From: UBA946 sp031550725
GTDB lineage: Bacteria; Bacillota; Clostridia; Oscillospirales; Ruminococcaceae
NCBI GenBank assembly: GCA_031550725.1
Contig: JAVBOH010000009.1
Span: 124,001 to 188,000, forward strand
Length of the DNA: 64,000 bases
Direction of reading: 5' to 3'
The position numbers and the translations under genes are program-made. Below, piece by piece: positions 18,496 to 25,794 of the stretch (position 1 is the stretch's first letter; each line of letters opens with the position of its first letter). The notes beneath the pieces are model-generated. The model was given only the letters and a program-made list of their open reading frames with translations. It did not search any database and had not been told where the DNA came from.

Positions 18496-18837
18496 ATGAA
18501 ATTTACAGCAGAATTTGATACTCCCGACACAGCTGATATATGCGCTGCAGCAATAAGAAACAAAGTACCTGATATCACAAGCTTAACTATAACAAACAGA
18601 ACAGTTTATAACAGTGGAAGTAATATTATATTTCCAAATTTTAGTCCATCAATTAACAATCCACAGTATTCAATACCAATGTGGGGGCAGTTTTCAATTA
18701 GAAATATTGACACAGGTATGGAATATGACTATTCAAGAAACCAACCAATGCTTGAAGTTACTAGCAGCAGGGAAAATGAGAAAATGATATCAAATATTAT
18801 TGTTGGCTACGGTGGGCTTAATATCCACAAATTTTAA
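18496..18837 (+). CDS. Hypothetical small protein
   Basis: 113 residues that I do not recognise. It has no signal peptide, membrane segment or cysteine motif; its only cysteine is in the DICAAAIRNK helix. The first 35 residues (an AEFDTPDTADICAAAIRNKVPDITSL pattern) could be an alpha/beta fold and the rest is Asn/Ser/Pro-rich. GAAAGGATA ends about 9 bases before the ATG, so translation is plausible. It is the first of two rightward genes inserted between two leftward blocks. Confidence 0.6.
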   Translation: MKFTAEFDTPDTADICAAAIRNKVPDITSLTITNRTVYNSGSNIIFPNFSPSINNPQYSIPMWGQFSIRNIDTGMEYDYSRNQPMLEVTSSRENEKMISNIIVGYGGLNIHKF

Positions 18838-18902
18838 TTTTTATTTTTGTTTAATTAGGTAAGTAATATCATCGTCCACATCCGCATATGAATTAAAAGT
18901 AA

Positions 18903-18939
18903 ACACCCGTATGTATTTCAATACTTAAATACGGGTGTA
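18903..18939. terminator. Inverted repeat between the small gene and the S1 gene
   Basis: ACACCCGTAT pairs with ATACGGGTGT around a 16-base loop that can pair further (TATTT with AAATA). There is no T tract on the plus strand, while the minus strand runs into TTTACTTTT. Terminator or leader hairpin; direction unclear. Confidence 0.5.
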
Positions 18940-19001
18940 ATATCGGAGGCAGTCAAAAGCTATGACTAATTAAACGCCTCGTAAAAAAGGATGGGCATAA
19001 A

Positions 19002-19922
19002 ATGAGAAATTATTTACCTGAAGGAACATTGATTAACACTATTGATAACCAAAACAGCTTAAAAACTATCTTCTCCTTACAAGAAGCAATGATTCAAGGT
19101 AAAATCCTTGAGGCACGAACTTCAGTCTGCGATAACGATCACAATCTTATTATTGATTTACCATGCGCAAAAGGTATTATTCCACGAATTGAAGGTGCAC
19201 TAGGTATTGCAGAGGGTACAACAAAGGACATTGCTCTTATTACAAAGGTAAACAAGCCTGTATGCTTTAAAGTATTAAGCATAAAAAAGGATGAAAACGG
19301 CGAATATTTAGCTGTATTATCAAGACGAGCAGTGCAGGAAGATTGTATGCATGAGTTTATTGAAAACCTTTCATCCGGCGATATCATACCAGCTAAGGTA
19401 ACACATCTTGAGCAATTTGGCGCATTCGTTGACATCGGATGTGGTATACCGTCATTAATTCCAATAGATGCTATATCAATTTCACGTATATCGCATCCAT
19501 CAGACCGTTTTTGTGCAGGACAGGATATAAAGGTTATTATCAAGGAAGTAACGGGCGGCAGAGTATGGTTATCACACAAGGAACTCCTTGGTACATGGGA
19601 GGAAAATGCTAACCAATTTTCATATGGAGAAACTGTTTCAGGAATAGTGCGTTCTGTCGAGGATTATGGCATTTTCGTTGAACTTGCACCAAACTTAGCA
19701 GGACTAGCAGAGCCGAAAGAAAACGTTCAAATCGGACAGCACGCAAGTGTATACATAAAAGCACTTATTCCTGAAAAAATGAAAGTCAAGTTGATTATAG
19801 TAGATGTATTTGATGGCATTGCAACAAACCAGCCACTAAAATATTACATAAACGACAACCATATTTCACGCTGGACATATTCAACATCCGATTCTGGACG
19901 AGTAATCGAAACATTTTTCTAA
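19002..19922 (+). CDS. S1 RNA-binding domain protein
   Basis: 306 residues with two clear S1 OB-fold domains. The first (about 122-194) reads GDIIPAKVTHLEQFGAFVDIG and ends WLSHKELLGTW; the second (about 208-265) reads GETVSGIVRSVEDYGIFVELAP. A more diverged S1-like segment lies at about 32-108. It resembles the short, multi-S1 proteins of Clostridia annotated as 30S S1 homologues, but it is shorter than true S1, and whether it is ribosomal is unknown. AAAGGATGGG lies just upstream of the ATG. Confidence 0.8.
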   Translation: MRNYLPEGTLINTIDNQNSLKTIFSLQEAMIQGKILEARTSVCDNDHNLIIDLPCAKGIIPRIEGALGIAEGTTKDIALITKVNKPVCFKVLSIKKDENGEYLAVLSRRAVQEDCMHEFIENLSSGDIIPAKVTHLEQFGAFVDIGCGIPSLIPIDAISISRISHPSDRFCAGQDIKVIIKEVTGGRVWLSHKELLGTWEENANQFSYGETVSGIVRSVEDYGIFVELAPNLAGLAEPKENVQIGQHASVYIKALIPEKMKVKLIIVDVFDGIATNQPLKYYINDNHISRWTYSTSDSGRVIETFF

Positions 19923-19933
19923 AAAAGCGCATA

Positions 19934-19970
19934 AAATGCACCGATATTATTTTATCGGTGCATTTTTACG
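19934..19970. terminator. Bidirectional terminator between S1 gene and rarA
   Basis: AAAATGCACCGAT pairs with ATCGGTGCATTTTT around a short AT loop. There are T-rich flanks on both strands, which suits the convergent genes on either side. Confidence 0.9.
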
Positions 19971-19995
19971 TGTAAAGTCATGAAACTTCACATCG

Positions 19996-21255
19996 TTATT
20001 TAATCTTACTCCAATACTGCTTTGCAGCCTGTTCTGATTTATTATCGCCGTATTCGTAATAAATCTTATCTTTCAGTGGATCTGGCAAGTATTGTTGCTT
20101 TACATAGTGATTTGGATATTCATGTGGATACAAGTAATTCTGTCCCTTAACAATTGCACCTTCACCATCGAAATGCTTATTTTGCAAGTGTCTTGGGTAA
20201 TCGCCTGTTTCGCCATTTTGTAAATCATCTAATGCAGCATTTATAGCTATATATGCTGAATTAGATTTTGGAGCAGATGCAAGTAAAATAACAGCTTCGG
20301 CAAGTGGAATTTTCGCCTCAGGAAGTCCTAACTGCATTGCACTGTCAACACAAGCTTTAACAATTGTTATAGCTTGTGGATAAGCAAGTCCAATGTCTTC
20401 GCAGGCAATGACAAGCAGACGCCTTGATAGTGAAATTATATCCCCTGCCTCAATTAAACGTGCAGCATAATGTATAGCTGCATTTTCGTCAGAGCCACGA
20501 ATGGACTTTTGAAGTGCCGATAAAATATCGTAATGCTGGTCACCATCACGATCATATTTCATGTTGCTGCGCTGAGTAAGTTCTTTAGCAGTTTCCATCG
20601 TAATGACAACAACATCATCTGCAGAAACAGATGCCATAACGCAAAGCTCAGCAGTATTTATTGACTTACGCACATCACCACCGCAGCCTTTTGCAATATA
20701 GTCAACGACACCCTTTTCGACTTTAATTTTCATACCAAGGTCATCGGCAACAATACGAAAAGCACGGCTAATCGCAGGTGAAAGCTCATCAGCAGTGAGC
20801 GGTTTGAACTCGAAAACAGTAGAACGGCTAATTATAGCATTATAAACATAAAAATATGGATTTTCAGTAGTAGATGCAATCAAGGTTATTTGTCCATTCT
20901 CAATATACTCAAGAAGTGACTGCTGCTGCTTTTTATTCAAATACTGTATCTCATCAAGATACAAAAGCACACCATTAACTCCATAAAGCGTGTTGGTATC
21001 AGCAATAACATCCTTTATGTCAGATATTGATGCCTGTGTACCATTAAGCTTATGCAGACGCATATTAGCGTTTTCGGCAATGATACGTGCGACAGTTGTC
21101 TTACCAATTCCAGCACTGCCATAAAAAATCATATTAGGGATATTGCCTCTTTCGATTATACGCCTAAGCGGCTTTCCCTCACCTAAAATATGTGACTGTC
21201 CCACAACATCATCAAGCGTTTTAGGACGAATTCTGTCCGCAAGAGGTGATTGCAT
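19996..21255 (-). CDS. rarA: Replication-associated recombination protein A (RarA/MgsA)
   Basis: 419 residues of the clamp-loader-like AAA+ family. It opens PLADRIRPKTLDDVVGQSH, with Walker A GSAGIGKTT near residue 46, Walker B YLDEIQ near 102, sensor STTENPYF, and the C-terminal MgsA tetramerisation domain. It acts at stalled replication forks. AAAGGAG lies 7 bases before the ATG. It is probably transcribed with glyA, with a GC-rich hairpin in the gap. Confidence 0.94.
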   Translation of the reverse strand: MQSPLADRIRPKTLDDVVGQSHILGEGKPLRRIIERGNIPNMIFYGSAGIGKTTVARIIAENANMRLHKLNGTQASISDIKDVIADTNTLYGVNGVLLYLDEIQYLNKKQQQSLLEYIENGQITLIASTTENPYFYVYNAIISRSTVFEFKPLTADELSPAISRAFRIVADDLGMKIKVEKGVVDYIAKGCGGDVRKSINTAELCVMASVSADDVVVITMETAKELTQRSNMKYDRDGDQHYDILSALQKSIRGSDENAAIHYAARLIEAGDIISLSRRLLVIACEDIGLAYPQAITIVKACVDSAMQLGLPEAKIPLAEAVILLASAPKSNSAYIAINAALDDLQNGETGDYPRHLQNKHFDGEGAIVKGQNYLYPHEYPNHYVKQQYLPDPLKDKIYYEYGDNKSEQAAKQYWSKIK

Positions 21256-21287
21256 ATGGGTACTCCTTTCACATAGAGATAAACTAA

Positions 21288-21311
21288 GGGCGACCGAGGA
21301 CGGTCACCCAT
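21288..21311 (-). other. GC-rich hairpin between glyA and rarA
   Basis: GGGTGACCG and CGGTCGCCC pair around TCCT. The stem is unusually GC-rich for this region and has no T tract, so it may be a processing or attenuation site, or a small repeat insertion, between the two genes. Confidence 0.5.
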
Positions 21312-21330
21312 AAATTTAATTTTTTGTAAA

Positions 21331-22584
21331 TCAGATATAAAGAGGATACTTTGAACAAATTTCAGTTACACAAGCACGAATATTGTCAGCTTGTGTGTCA
21401 AAATCCTTAGCAGTAAGGTAAATGCATTCAGCAATCTTGTCCATATCATCTACACCAAGACCACGGCTAGTAACAGCAGGAGTACCGATGCGAACGCCAC
21501 TAGTTACAAATGGGCTCTGTGGGTCGTTAGGTATAGCATTCTTGTTAACAGTGATATAAACTTCATCAAGACGGTGTTCAAGCTCTTTACCAGTGATATC
21601 AAATGGACGTAAATCGACAAGCATAAGATGATTGTCAGTACCACCAGAAACAAGGTTAAATCCACGCTTAACAAGACCATTGGCAAGTGCTGCTGCATTA
21701 GCAACAACGTTCTTACCATATTCCTTGAATTCAGGTTTTAGAGCCTCACCAAAGCATACAGCCTTAGCAGCAATAACGTGCATTAAAGGACCACCCTGAG
21801 TACCAGGGAAAACAGCCTTATTAATCTTAAGAGCAAGTTCTTCGTTATTTGTAAGGATAAGTCCACCTCTTGGACCTCTTAGTGTCTTATGAGTTGTAGA
21901 AGTAACAATATCAGCATATGGCACTGGGGACGGATGAACACCTGCAGCAACAAGACCAGCGATATGAGCCATGTCAACCATTAGCAATGCACCAACTGAT
22001 TTAGCGATTTCAGCAAGTCTAGGGAAATCAATAGTTCTAGGATAAGCAGATGCACCAGCAACTAAAAGCTTAGGCTGATGTTCCTTAGCAAGTGCCTCAA
22101 CCTTATCATAATCAATAGTTTCGTCATCACCTAAACCATAGGATACGAAATTATAGTATTTACCAGATATATTTACAGGAGAACCATGAGATAAATGTCC
22201 ACCATGAGCAAGGCTCATGCCTAAAACAGTATCACCAGGATTTAAAAGTGCAAAGTAAACAGCAGAGTTAGCCTGTGCACCAGAGTGAGTCTGAACGTTA
22301 GCAAACTTAGCACCAAAAAGCTCCTTAGCTCTTTCAATAGCGATAGTTTCAACAATATCAACACATTCACATCCGCCATAGTATCTCTTTGCAGGATATC
22401 CCTCTGCATATTTATTAGTAAGAACAGAACCCATTGCAGCCATAACAGCAGGTGAAACAAGATTTTCACTTGCAATAAGCTCCAAATTTCTTCTCTGCCT
22501 TAAAAGCTCCTTATTCATAGCATCGCCGACTTCAGTATCATAATCTGTAACAAAACCAATAGTATCCATTATATTTTCGTACAT
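21331..22584 (-). CDS. glyA: Serine hydroxymethyltransferase
   Basis: 417 residues from the ATG at 22584, chosen because GAAAGGAAG lies 8 bases before it (an in-frame TTG two codons earlier is too close). It has RQRRNLELIASENLVS near the N-terminus, the PLP lysine in STTHKTLRGPRGG (near residue 228), and the YAEGYPAKRYYGGCE motif. It interconverts serine and glycine with tetrahydrofolate, feeding one-carbon metabolism. Confidence 0.97.
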   Translation of the reverse strand: MYENIMDTIGFVTDYDTEVGDAMNKELLRQRRNLELIASENLVSPAVMAAMGSVLTNKYAEGYPAKRYYGGCECVDIVETIAIERAKELFGAKFANVQTHSGAQANSAVYFALLNPGDTVLGMSLAHGGHLSHGSPVNISGKYYNFVSYGLGDDETIDYDKVEALAKEHQPKLLVAGASAYPRTIDFPRLAEIAKSVGALLMVDMAHIAGLVAAGVHPSPVPYADIVTSTTHKTLRGPRGGLILTNNEELALKINKAVFPGTQGGPLMHVIAAKAVCFGEALKPEFKEYGKNVVANAAALANGLVKRGFNLVSGGTDNHLMLVDLRPFDITGKELEHRLDEVYITVNKNAIPNDPQSPFVTSGVRIGTPAVTSRGLGVDDMDKIAECIYLTAKDFDTQADNIRACVTEICSKYPLYI

Positions 22585-22620
22585 AACCAAAACTTCCTTT
22601 CAAAACAATAATTACTATTT

Positions 22621-22649
22621 ATTATACACCAATTTTTCCGATTTTTCAA
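22621..22649 (-). promoter_or_regulatory. Promoter of glyA
   Basis: Minus-strand TTGAAA (22644-22649), a 17-base spacer and TATAAT (22621-22626), about 40 bases before the start codon. Confidence 0.7.
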
Positions 22650-22778
22650 CTATAATTTATAAGTATTTCAAAAATATCTGCATATTTTATCTTTTTTGTT
22701 ATTAGAACAAGCTAATATAACTTATAAGATTCAATTATCTTAGTTTATACACATTATCATTTCATATAAAATATAAAA

Positions 22779-22809
22779 GCCGAAAATCATTTTTATATGA
22801 TTTCGGCCT
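22779..22809. terminator. Terminator of tRNA-Arg
   Basis: GCCGAAA and TTTCGGC arms with inner ATGATTT pairing around an AT loop, 6 bases past the tRNA 3' end. T-rich tracts occur on both sides. Between 22650 and 22778 I see only AT-rich sequence with no gene. Confidence 0.8.
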
Positions 22810-22814
22810 TTTTA

Positions 22815-22889
22815 TGGCACCCCCAATAGGAATCGAACCTATAACTAACCCTTAGGAGGGGTTTATTATATCCATTTAACTATGAGGGC
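22815..22889 (-). tRNA. tRNA-Arg, anticodon CCU
   Basis: Read on the minus strand, the acceptor arms GCCCTCA and TGGGGGT pair with two G-U wobbles. The anticodon stem AACCC/GGGTT holds the loop CTCCTAA (anticodon CCT in DNA), the T arm is ATAGG-TTCGATT-CCTAT, and the 3' CCA is encoded. It decodes AGG arginine codons. Confidence 0.93.
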
Positions 22890-23034
22890 AAAAAAATTTA
22901 AAAACTAGTTTTAATAATTATAAGATATAGAATTATTTAAATACTAATACCTTTTAATATGTCTTTTTTTATAACTTTATCATTATACCACAAAAGATAT
23001 AAAAATGCAAGTTATATTTTTGTATAATTCATAA

Positions 23035-23063
23035 TTGTAAAAGAAGTCGAAATCTGTTATAAT
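23035..23063 (+). promoter_or_regulatory. Promoter of ilvE
   Basis: TTGTAA (23035-23040), a 17-base spacer and TATAAT (23058-23063), about 35 bases before the ATG. The leader is too short for a T-box, so regulation by tRNA is not supported here. Confidence 0.7.
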
Positions 23064-23098
23064 TATATATATATTATATGTGAAAGGGTGTACCTAAA

Positions 23099-24184
23099 AT
23101 GCTTACAATTAAAGTAACTCGTACAAACGCTCCAAAACAAAAGCCTGCTGATCAAAATGCACTTGGTTTTGGTAAAATATTCACTGACCATATGTTCCTT
23201 ATGAATTATGATGAGGGTCAGGGCTGGCATGATGCAAGAATTGTACCTTATGGTCCTATTCCAATGGAGCCATCATCAATGTGTCTTCACTACGGTCAGG
23301 AAGTTTTTGAGGGTTTAAAAGCATACAAAACTAAAAGCGGCAAGATTCAGCTTTTCCGCCCTGACAAAAACATGGCTCGTTTGAATGTATCAAATGACAG
23401 ACTTTGTATTCCTCAAATTGATGAAGAATTTGCTATTGAGGCTATAAAAACACTAGTTAATGTTGACAAGGACTGGATACCTACTGCTGAAGGTACTTCA
23501 TTATATATACGTCCTTTCATATTCGCAGTTGACCCTATGGTTGGTGTTCATCCTGCAAAGCACCTTATTTTCTGTGTAATCCTCTCCCCTGTTGGTGCTT
23601 ACTATCCAAATGGAATTAATCCGGTTAAAATTTTCGTTGAAAAAAATTATGTTCGTGCTGTTGTTGGCGGAACAGGATTTACTAAAGCTGGTGCAAACTA
23701 TGCAATCTCTTTAAAAGCACAGGAAGAGGCTGAAAAAGAAGGATATATTCAGGTTTTATGGCTCGATGGCGTTGAAAGAAAGTACATAGAAGAAGTTGGC
23801 GCAATGAACGTATTCTTTGTTATTGGTGATGAAGTTGTTACACCTGAATTGAGAGGTTCAATCCTTAGTGGTGTTACAAGAATGTCTTGTATTGAAATTT
23901 TAAGAGATATGGGATACACTGTTAGCGAGCGTCTTGTTTCTATTGATGAGCTTGTTGAAGCTGCTAAGAACGGCACACTTAAAGAGGGATTTGGCACTGG
24001 TACTGCTGCTGTCATCTCTCCTATCGGTGAGCTTAAGTATGGCGATACTGTTGTTACTCTTAACGATGGCAAAATCGGTGATATTTCTCAGAAACTTTAT
24101 GATACTCTTACTGGTATTCAATGGGGTAAGATTGAGGATAAGTTTGGCTGGACTGTTCCGGTTGGCGAATGTTGCTGTAAATAA
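23099..24184 (+). CDS. ilvE: Branched-chain amino acid aminotransferase
   Basis: 361 residues, class IV PLP aminotransferase. It has the long IlvE N-terminus (FGKIFTDHMFLMNYDEGQGWHDA), HYGQEVFEGLKAY, the PLP lysine in GGTGFTKAGANYA (near residue 199), the RKYIEEVGAMNVFFV signature and GFGTGTAAVISPIG. It transfers amino groups between glutamate and the keto acids of leucine, isoleucine and valine. GAAAGGGTG precedes the ATG. Single-gene unit with its own promoter and terminator. Confidence 0.96.
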   Translation: MLTIKVTRTNAPKQKPADQNALGFGKIFTDHMFLMNYDEGQGWHDARIVPYGPIPMEPSSMCLHYGQEVFEGLKAYKTKSGKIQLFRPDKNMARLNVSNDRLCIPQIDEEFAIEAIKTLVNVDKDWIPTAEGTSLYIRPFIFAVDPMVGVHPAKHLIFCVILSPVGAYYPNGINPVKIFVEKNYVRAVVGGTGFTKAGANYAISLKAQEEAEKEGYIQVLWLDGVERKYIEEVGAMNVFFVIGDEVVTPELRGSILSGVTRMSCIEILRDMGYTVSERLVSIDELVEAAKNGTLKEGFGTGTAAVISPIGELKYGDTVVTLNDGKIGDISQKLYDTLTGIQWGKIEDKFGWTVPVGECCCK

Positions 24185-24236
24185 TGCGTACACTGAACAG
24201 CTTATGTCTGTTTGAACATAACTACATTAATTGACA

Positions 24237-24281
24237 TCTGCAATTTAAAACTATTTTTAAAGAAAATAGTTTTAAAGCAGA
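24237..24281. repeat. Long perfect AT-rich hairpin after ilvE
   Basis: TTTAAAACTATTTT (24244-24257) and AAAATAGTTTTAAA (24263-24276) form a 14-base perfect stem around TAAAG; beyond a 2-base bulge, TCTGC pairs with GCAGA. It lies between the ilvE stop and its terminator, and may protect the mRNA 3' end or be a tiny palindromic element. Confidence 0.6.
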
Positions 24282-24286
24282 CATTA

Positions 24287-24320
24287 AATAGCTGTTGCGA
24301 TTGCAACAGCTATTTTTTTT
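24287..24320. terminator. Terminator between ilvE and the ferredoxin-like gene
   Basis: AATAGCTGTTGC pairs with GCAACAGCTATT around GATT and is followed by a run of T. It sits between convergent genes and overlaps the stop codon region of the leftward one. Confidence 0.9.
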
Positions 24321-25014
24321 ACAATAATCTGCCATCAGTTGATATCGTAACAATCTGCCAAGGTATCAACTTACCACATTTTTGAAGTGCAGTTTTAACA
24401 GCATTTTCAAGTCCGCCGCAGCATGGCACTTCCATATGAGCAATTATAATCGACTTAATTTCATTAAGTTTTAGAATACTAGTTAATTTTTCAGAGTAAT
24501 CACCATCATCAAGTTTAGGACAACCGATTATTGTAATCCTGTTTTTCATATACTTATTATGAAAATCACCATATGCATATGCTGTACAGTCAGCTGCGAT
24601 AAGCAAATCTGCATTGTCAAAGTATGGTGCATTCGGCGGTACAAGTTTTATTTGTACAGGCCATTGATTAAGTTCTGTTTTAGCAGAATATGTTTCTATA
24701 TGTTGTAGTTGATCAATTTCACGAACGATTGATTTTGAATGAGTACCTGGGCATCCGCATGGTAGTTTTTCTTCCATTTTATTCATATTAGCTTTAACTG
24801 CAGCTTCATTATATTCATCCGCTTCACGTTCTTCAAAAGAAATAGCGTCAGTCGGACAAACAGGCAGGCAATCACCAAGACCATCGCAATAATCATCACG
24901 TAAAAGCTTCGCCTTACCATCAATCATACCAATTGCACCCTCGTGACAAGCCTCAGCACACAATCCACAGCCAATACATTTTTCTTCATTGATTTTTATA
25001 ATTTTTCTTAGCAT
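24319..25014 (-). CDS. 4Fe-4S ferredoxin-like protein
   Basis: 231 residues from the ATG at 25014, which has GGAGGTG 5 bases upstream. The N-terminal 75 residues carry two iron-sulfur sites: CIGCGLCAEACHEG, and CDGLGDCLPVCP with the expanded first spacing typical of this clostridial family. The rest has a CGCPGTHSK motif and an APYFDNADLLIAADCTAYA segment and ends in VPCCGG, so more cysteines are available. It is probably a cytosolic redox protein. Divergent from, and likely controlled by, the Crp/Fnr regulator next door. Confidence 0.8.
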   Translation of the reverse strand: MLRKIIKINEEKCIGCGLCAEACHEGAIGMIDGKAKLLRDDYCDGLGDCLPVCPTDAISFEEREADEYNEAAVKANMNKMEEKLPCGCPGTHSKSIVREIDQLQHIETYSAKTELNQWPVQIKLVPPNAPYFDNADLLIAADCTAYAYGDFHNKYMKNRITIIGCPKLDDGDYSEKLTSILKLNEIKSIIIAHMEVPCCGGLENAVKTALQKCGKLIPWQIVTISTDGRLL

Positions 25015-25091
25015 AAGAACACCTCCAATAAAATTTAGAAATAACACTTGCTTTTATGTTTATATTATAATATAATTAGAAAAACATTTCT

Positions 25092-25105
25092 GTTGTTTTT
25101 ACAAC
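25092..25105. promoter_or_regulatory. Candidate Crp/Fnr-type operator
   Basis: A perfect palindrome, GTTGT-TTTT-ACAAC, lies between the divergent ferredoxin-like and regulator genes, one base before the regulator's ribosome site. It resembles the TTGAC-N4-GTCAA type sites of the Fnr/HcpR family, with altered half-sites. Autoregulation is an inference. Confidence 0.45.
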
Positions 25106-25118
25106 GAAGGAGTATAAT

Positions 25119-25775
25119 ATGAAAAATATTTTTAATGTTATCAGCAGCAATCCACTTTTTAATGGTATATCATGCGATGAATTTAAAAAAATGTATCCAT
25201 GCTTTTCCACAAAACCTTTTTGTTACAAGAAAAATGATACTATTATTTTTTCAGGTGATACAATTAACTCAATAGGTATGATTTTATCGGGATGTGTTCA
25301 AATTATTAAAGAAGATATTAATGGAAATATCAATATCTTAACCGAGCTGTCTGTTTCAGAACTTTTTGGTGAAGTGTTTGTATGTGCAAATATAAATCAA
25401 AGCCCTGTTACTGTTATCGCTGCTGAAAATTCCGAAATACTTTTTATTAATTATAGAAAAATTATAACATCATGCCAAAATTCATGTACTTACCATATAA
25501 AGCTTATCGAAAATATGTTAACGCTTATTGCTAAAAAAAATCTTATGTTAAATAGAAAAATTGAAGTGCTGTCAAAGCGTTCAACACGTGATAAAATCTT
25601 ATGCTTTCTTGATTTAGAGCGTGGCAGTGAAAAAAAGTTTGCCATTCCTTATAATCGTGAAGAAATGGCAAACTATTTATGTGTTGATAGAAGTGCAATG
25701 TCAAATGAACTATGCAAAATGCGTGACGAGGGACTTATTTTATTTGATAAAAACAAATTTGAAGTCCTCTATTAA
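25119..25775 (+). CDS. Crp/Fnr family transcriptional regulator
   Basis: 218 residues. A cyclic-nucleotide-binding-like sensor (about 10-125, including GMILSGCVQIIKED and VSELFGEVFVC) is followed by a long dimer helix and a winged HTH (NREEMANYLCVDRSAMSNELCKM, near 182-204). GAAGGAG precedes the ATG. In Clostridia this type is often paired with ferredoxin-like or hybrid-cluster genes in redox or nitrosative stress responses; here the divergent neighbour is such a ferredoxin-like gene. The ligand is not evident. Confidence 0.88.
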   Translation: MKNIFNVISSNPLFNGISCDEFKKMYPCFSTKPFCYKKNDTIIFSGDTINSIGMILSGCVQIIKEDINGNINILTELSVSELFGEVFVCANINQSPVTVIAAENSEILFINYRKIITSCQNSCTYHIKLIENMLTLIAKKNLMLNRKIEVLSKRSTRDKILCFLDLERGSEKKFAIPYNREEMANYLCVDRSAMSNELCKMRDEGLILFDKNKFEVLY

Positions 25776-25794
25776 ACTCATTCTGCAAATAAAT

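Noticed and set aside
22990..23098. T-box leader for ilvE
   Set aside because: The promoter leaves only about 30 bases of leader, and no T-box core (AGGGTGGNACCGCG) is present.
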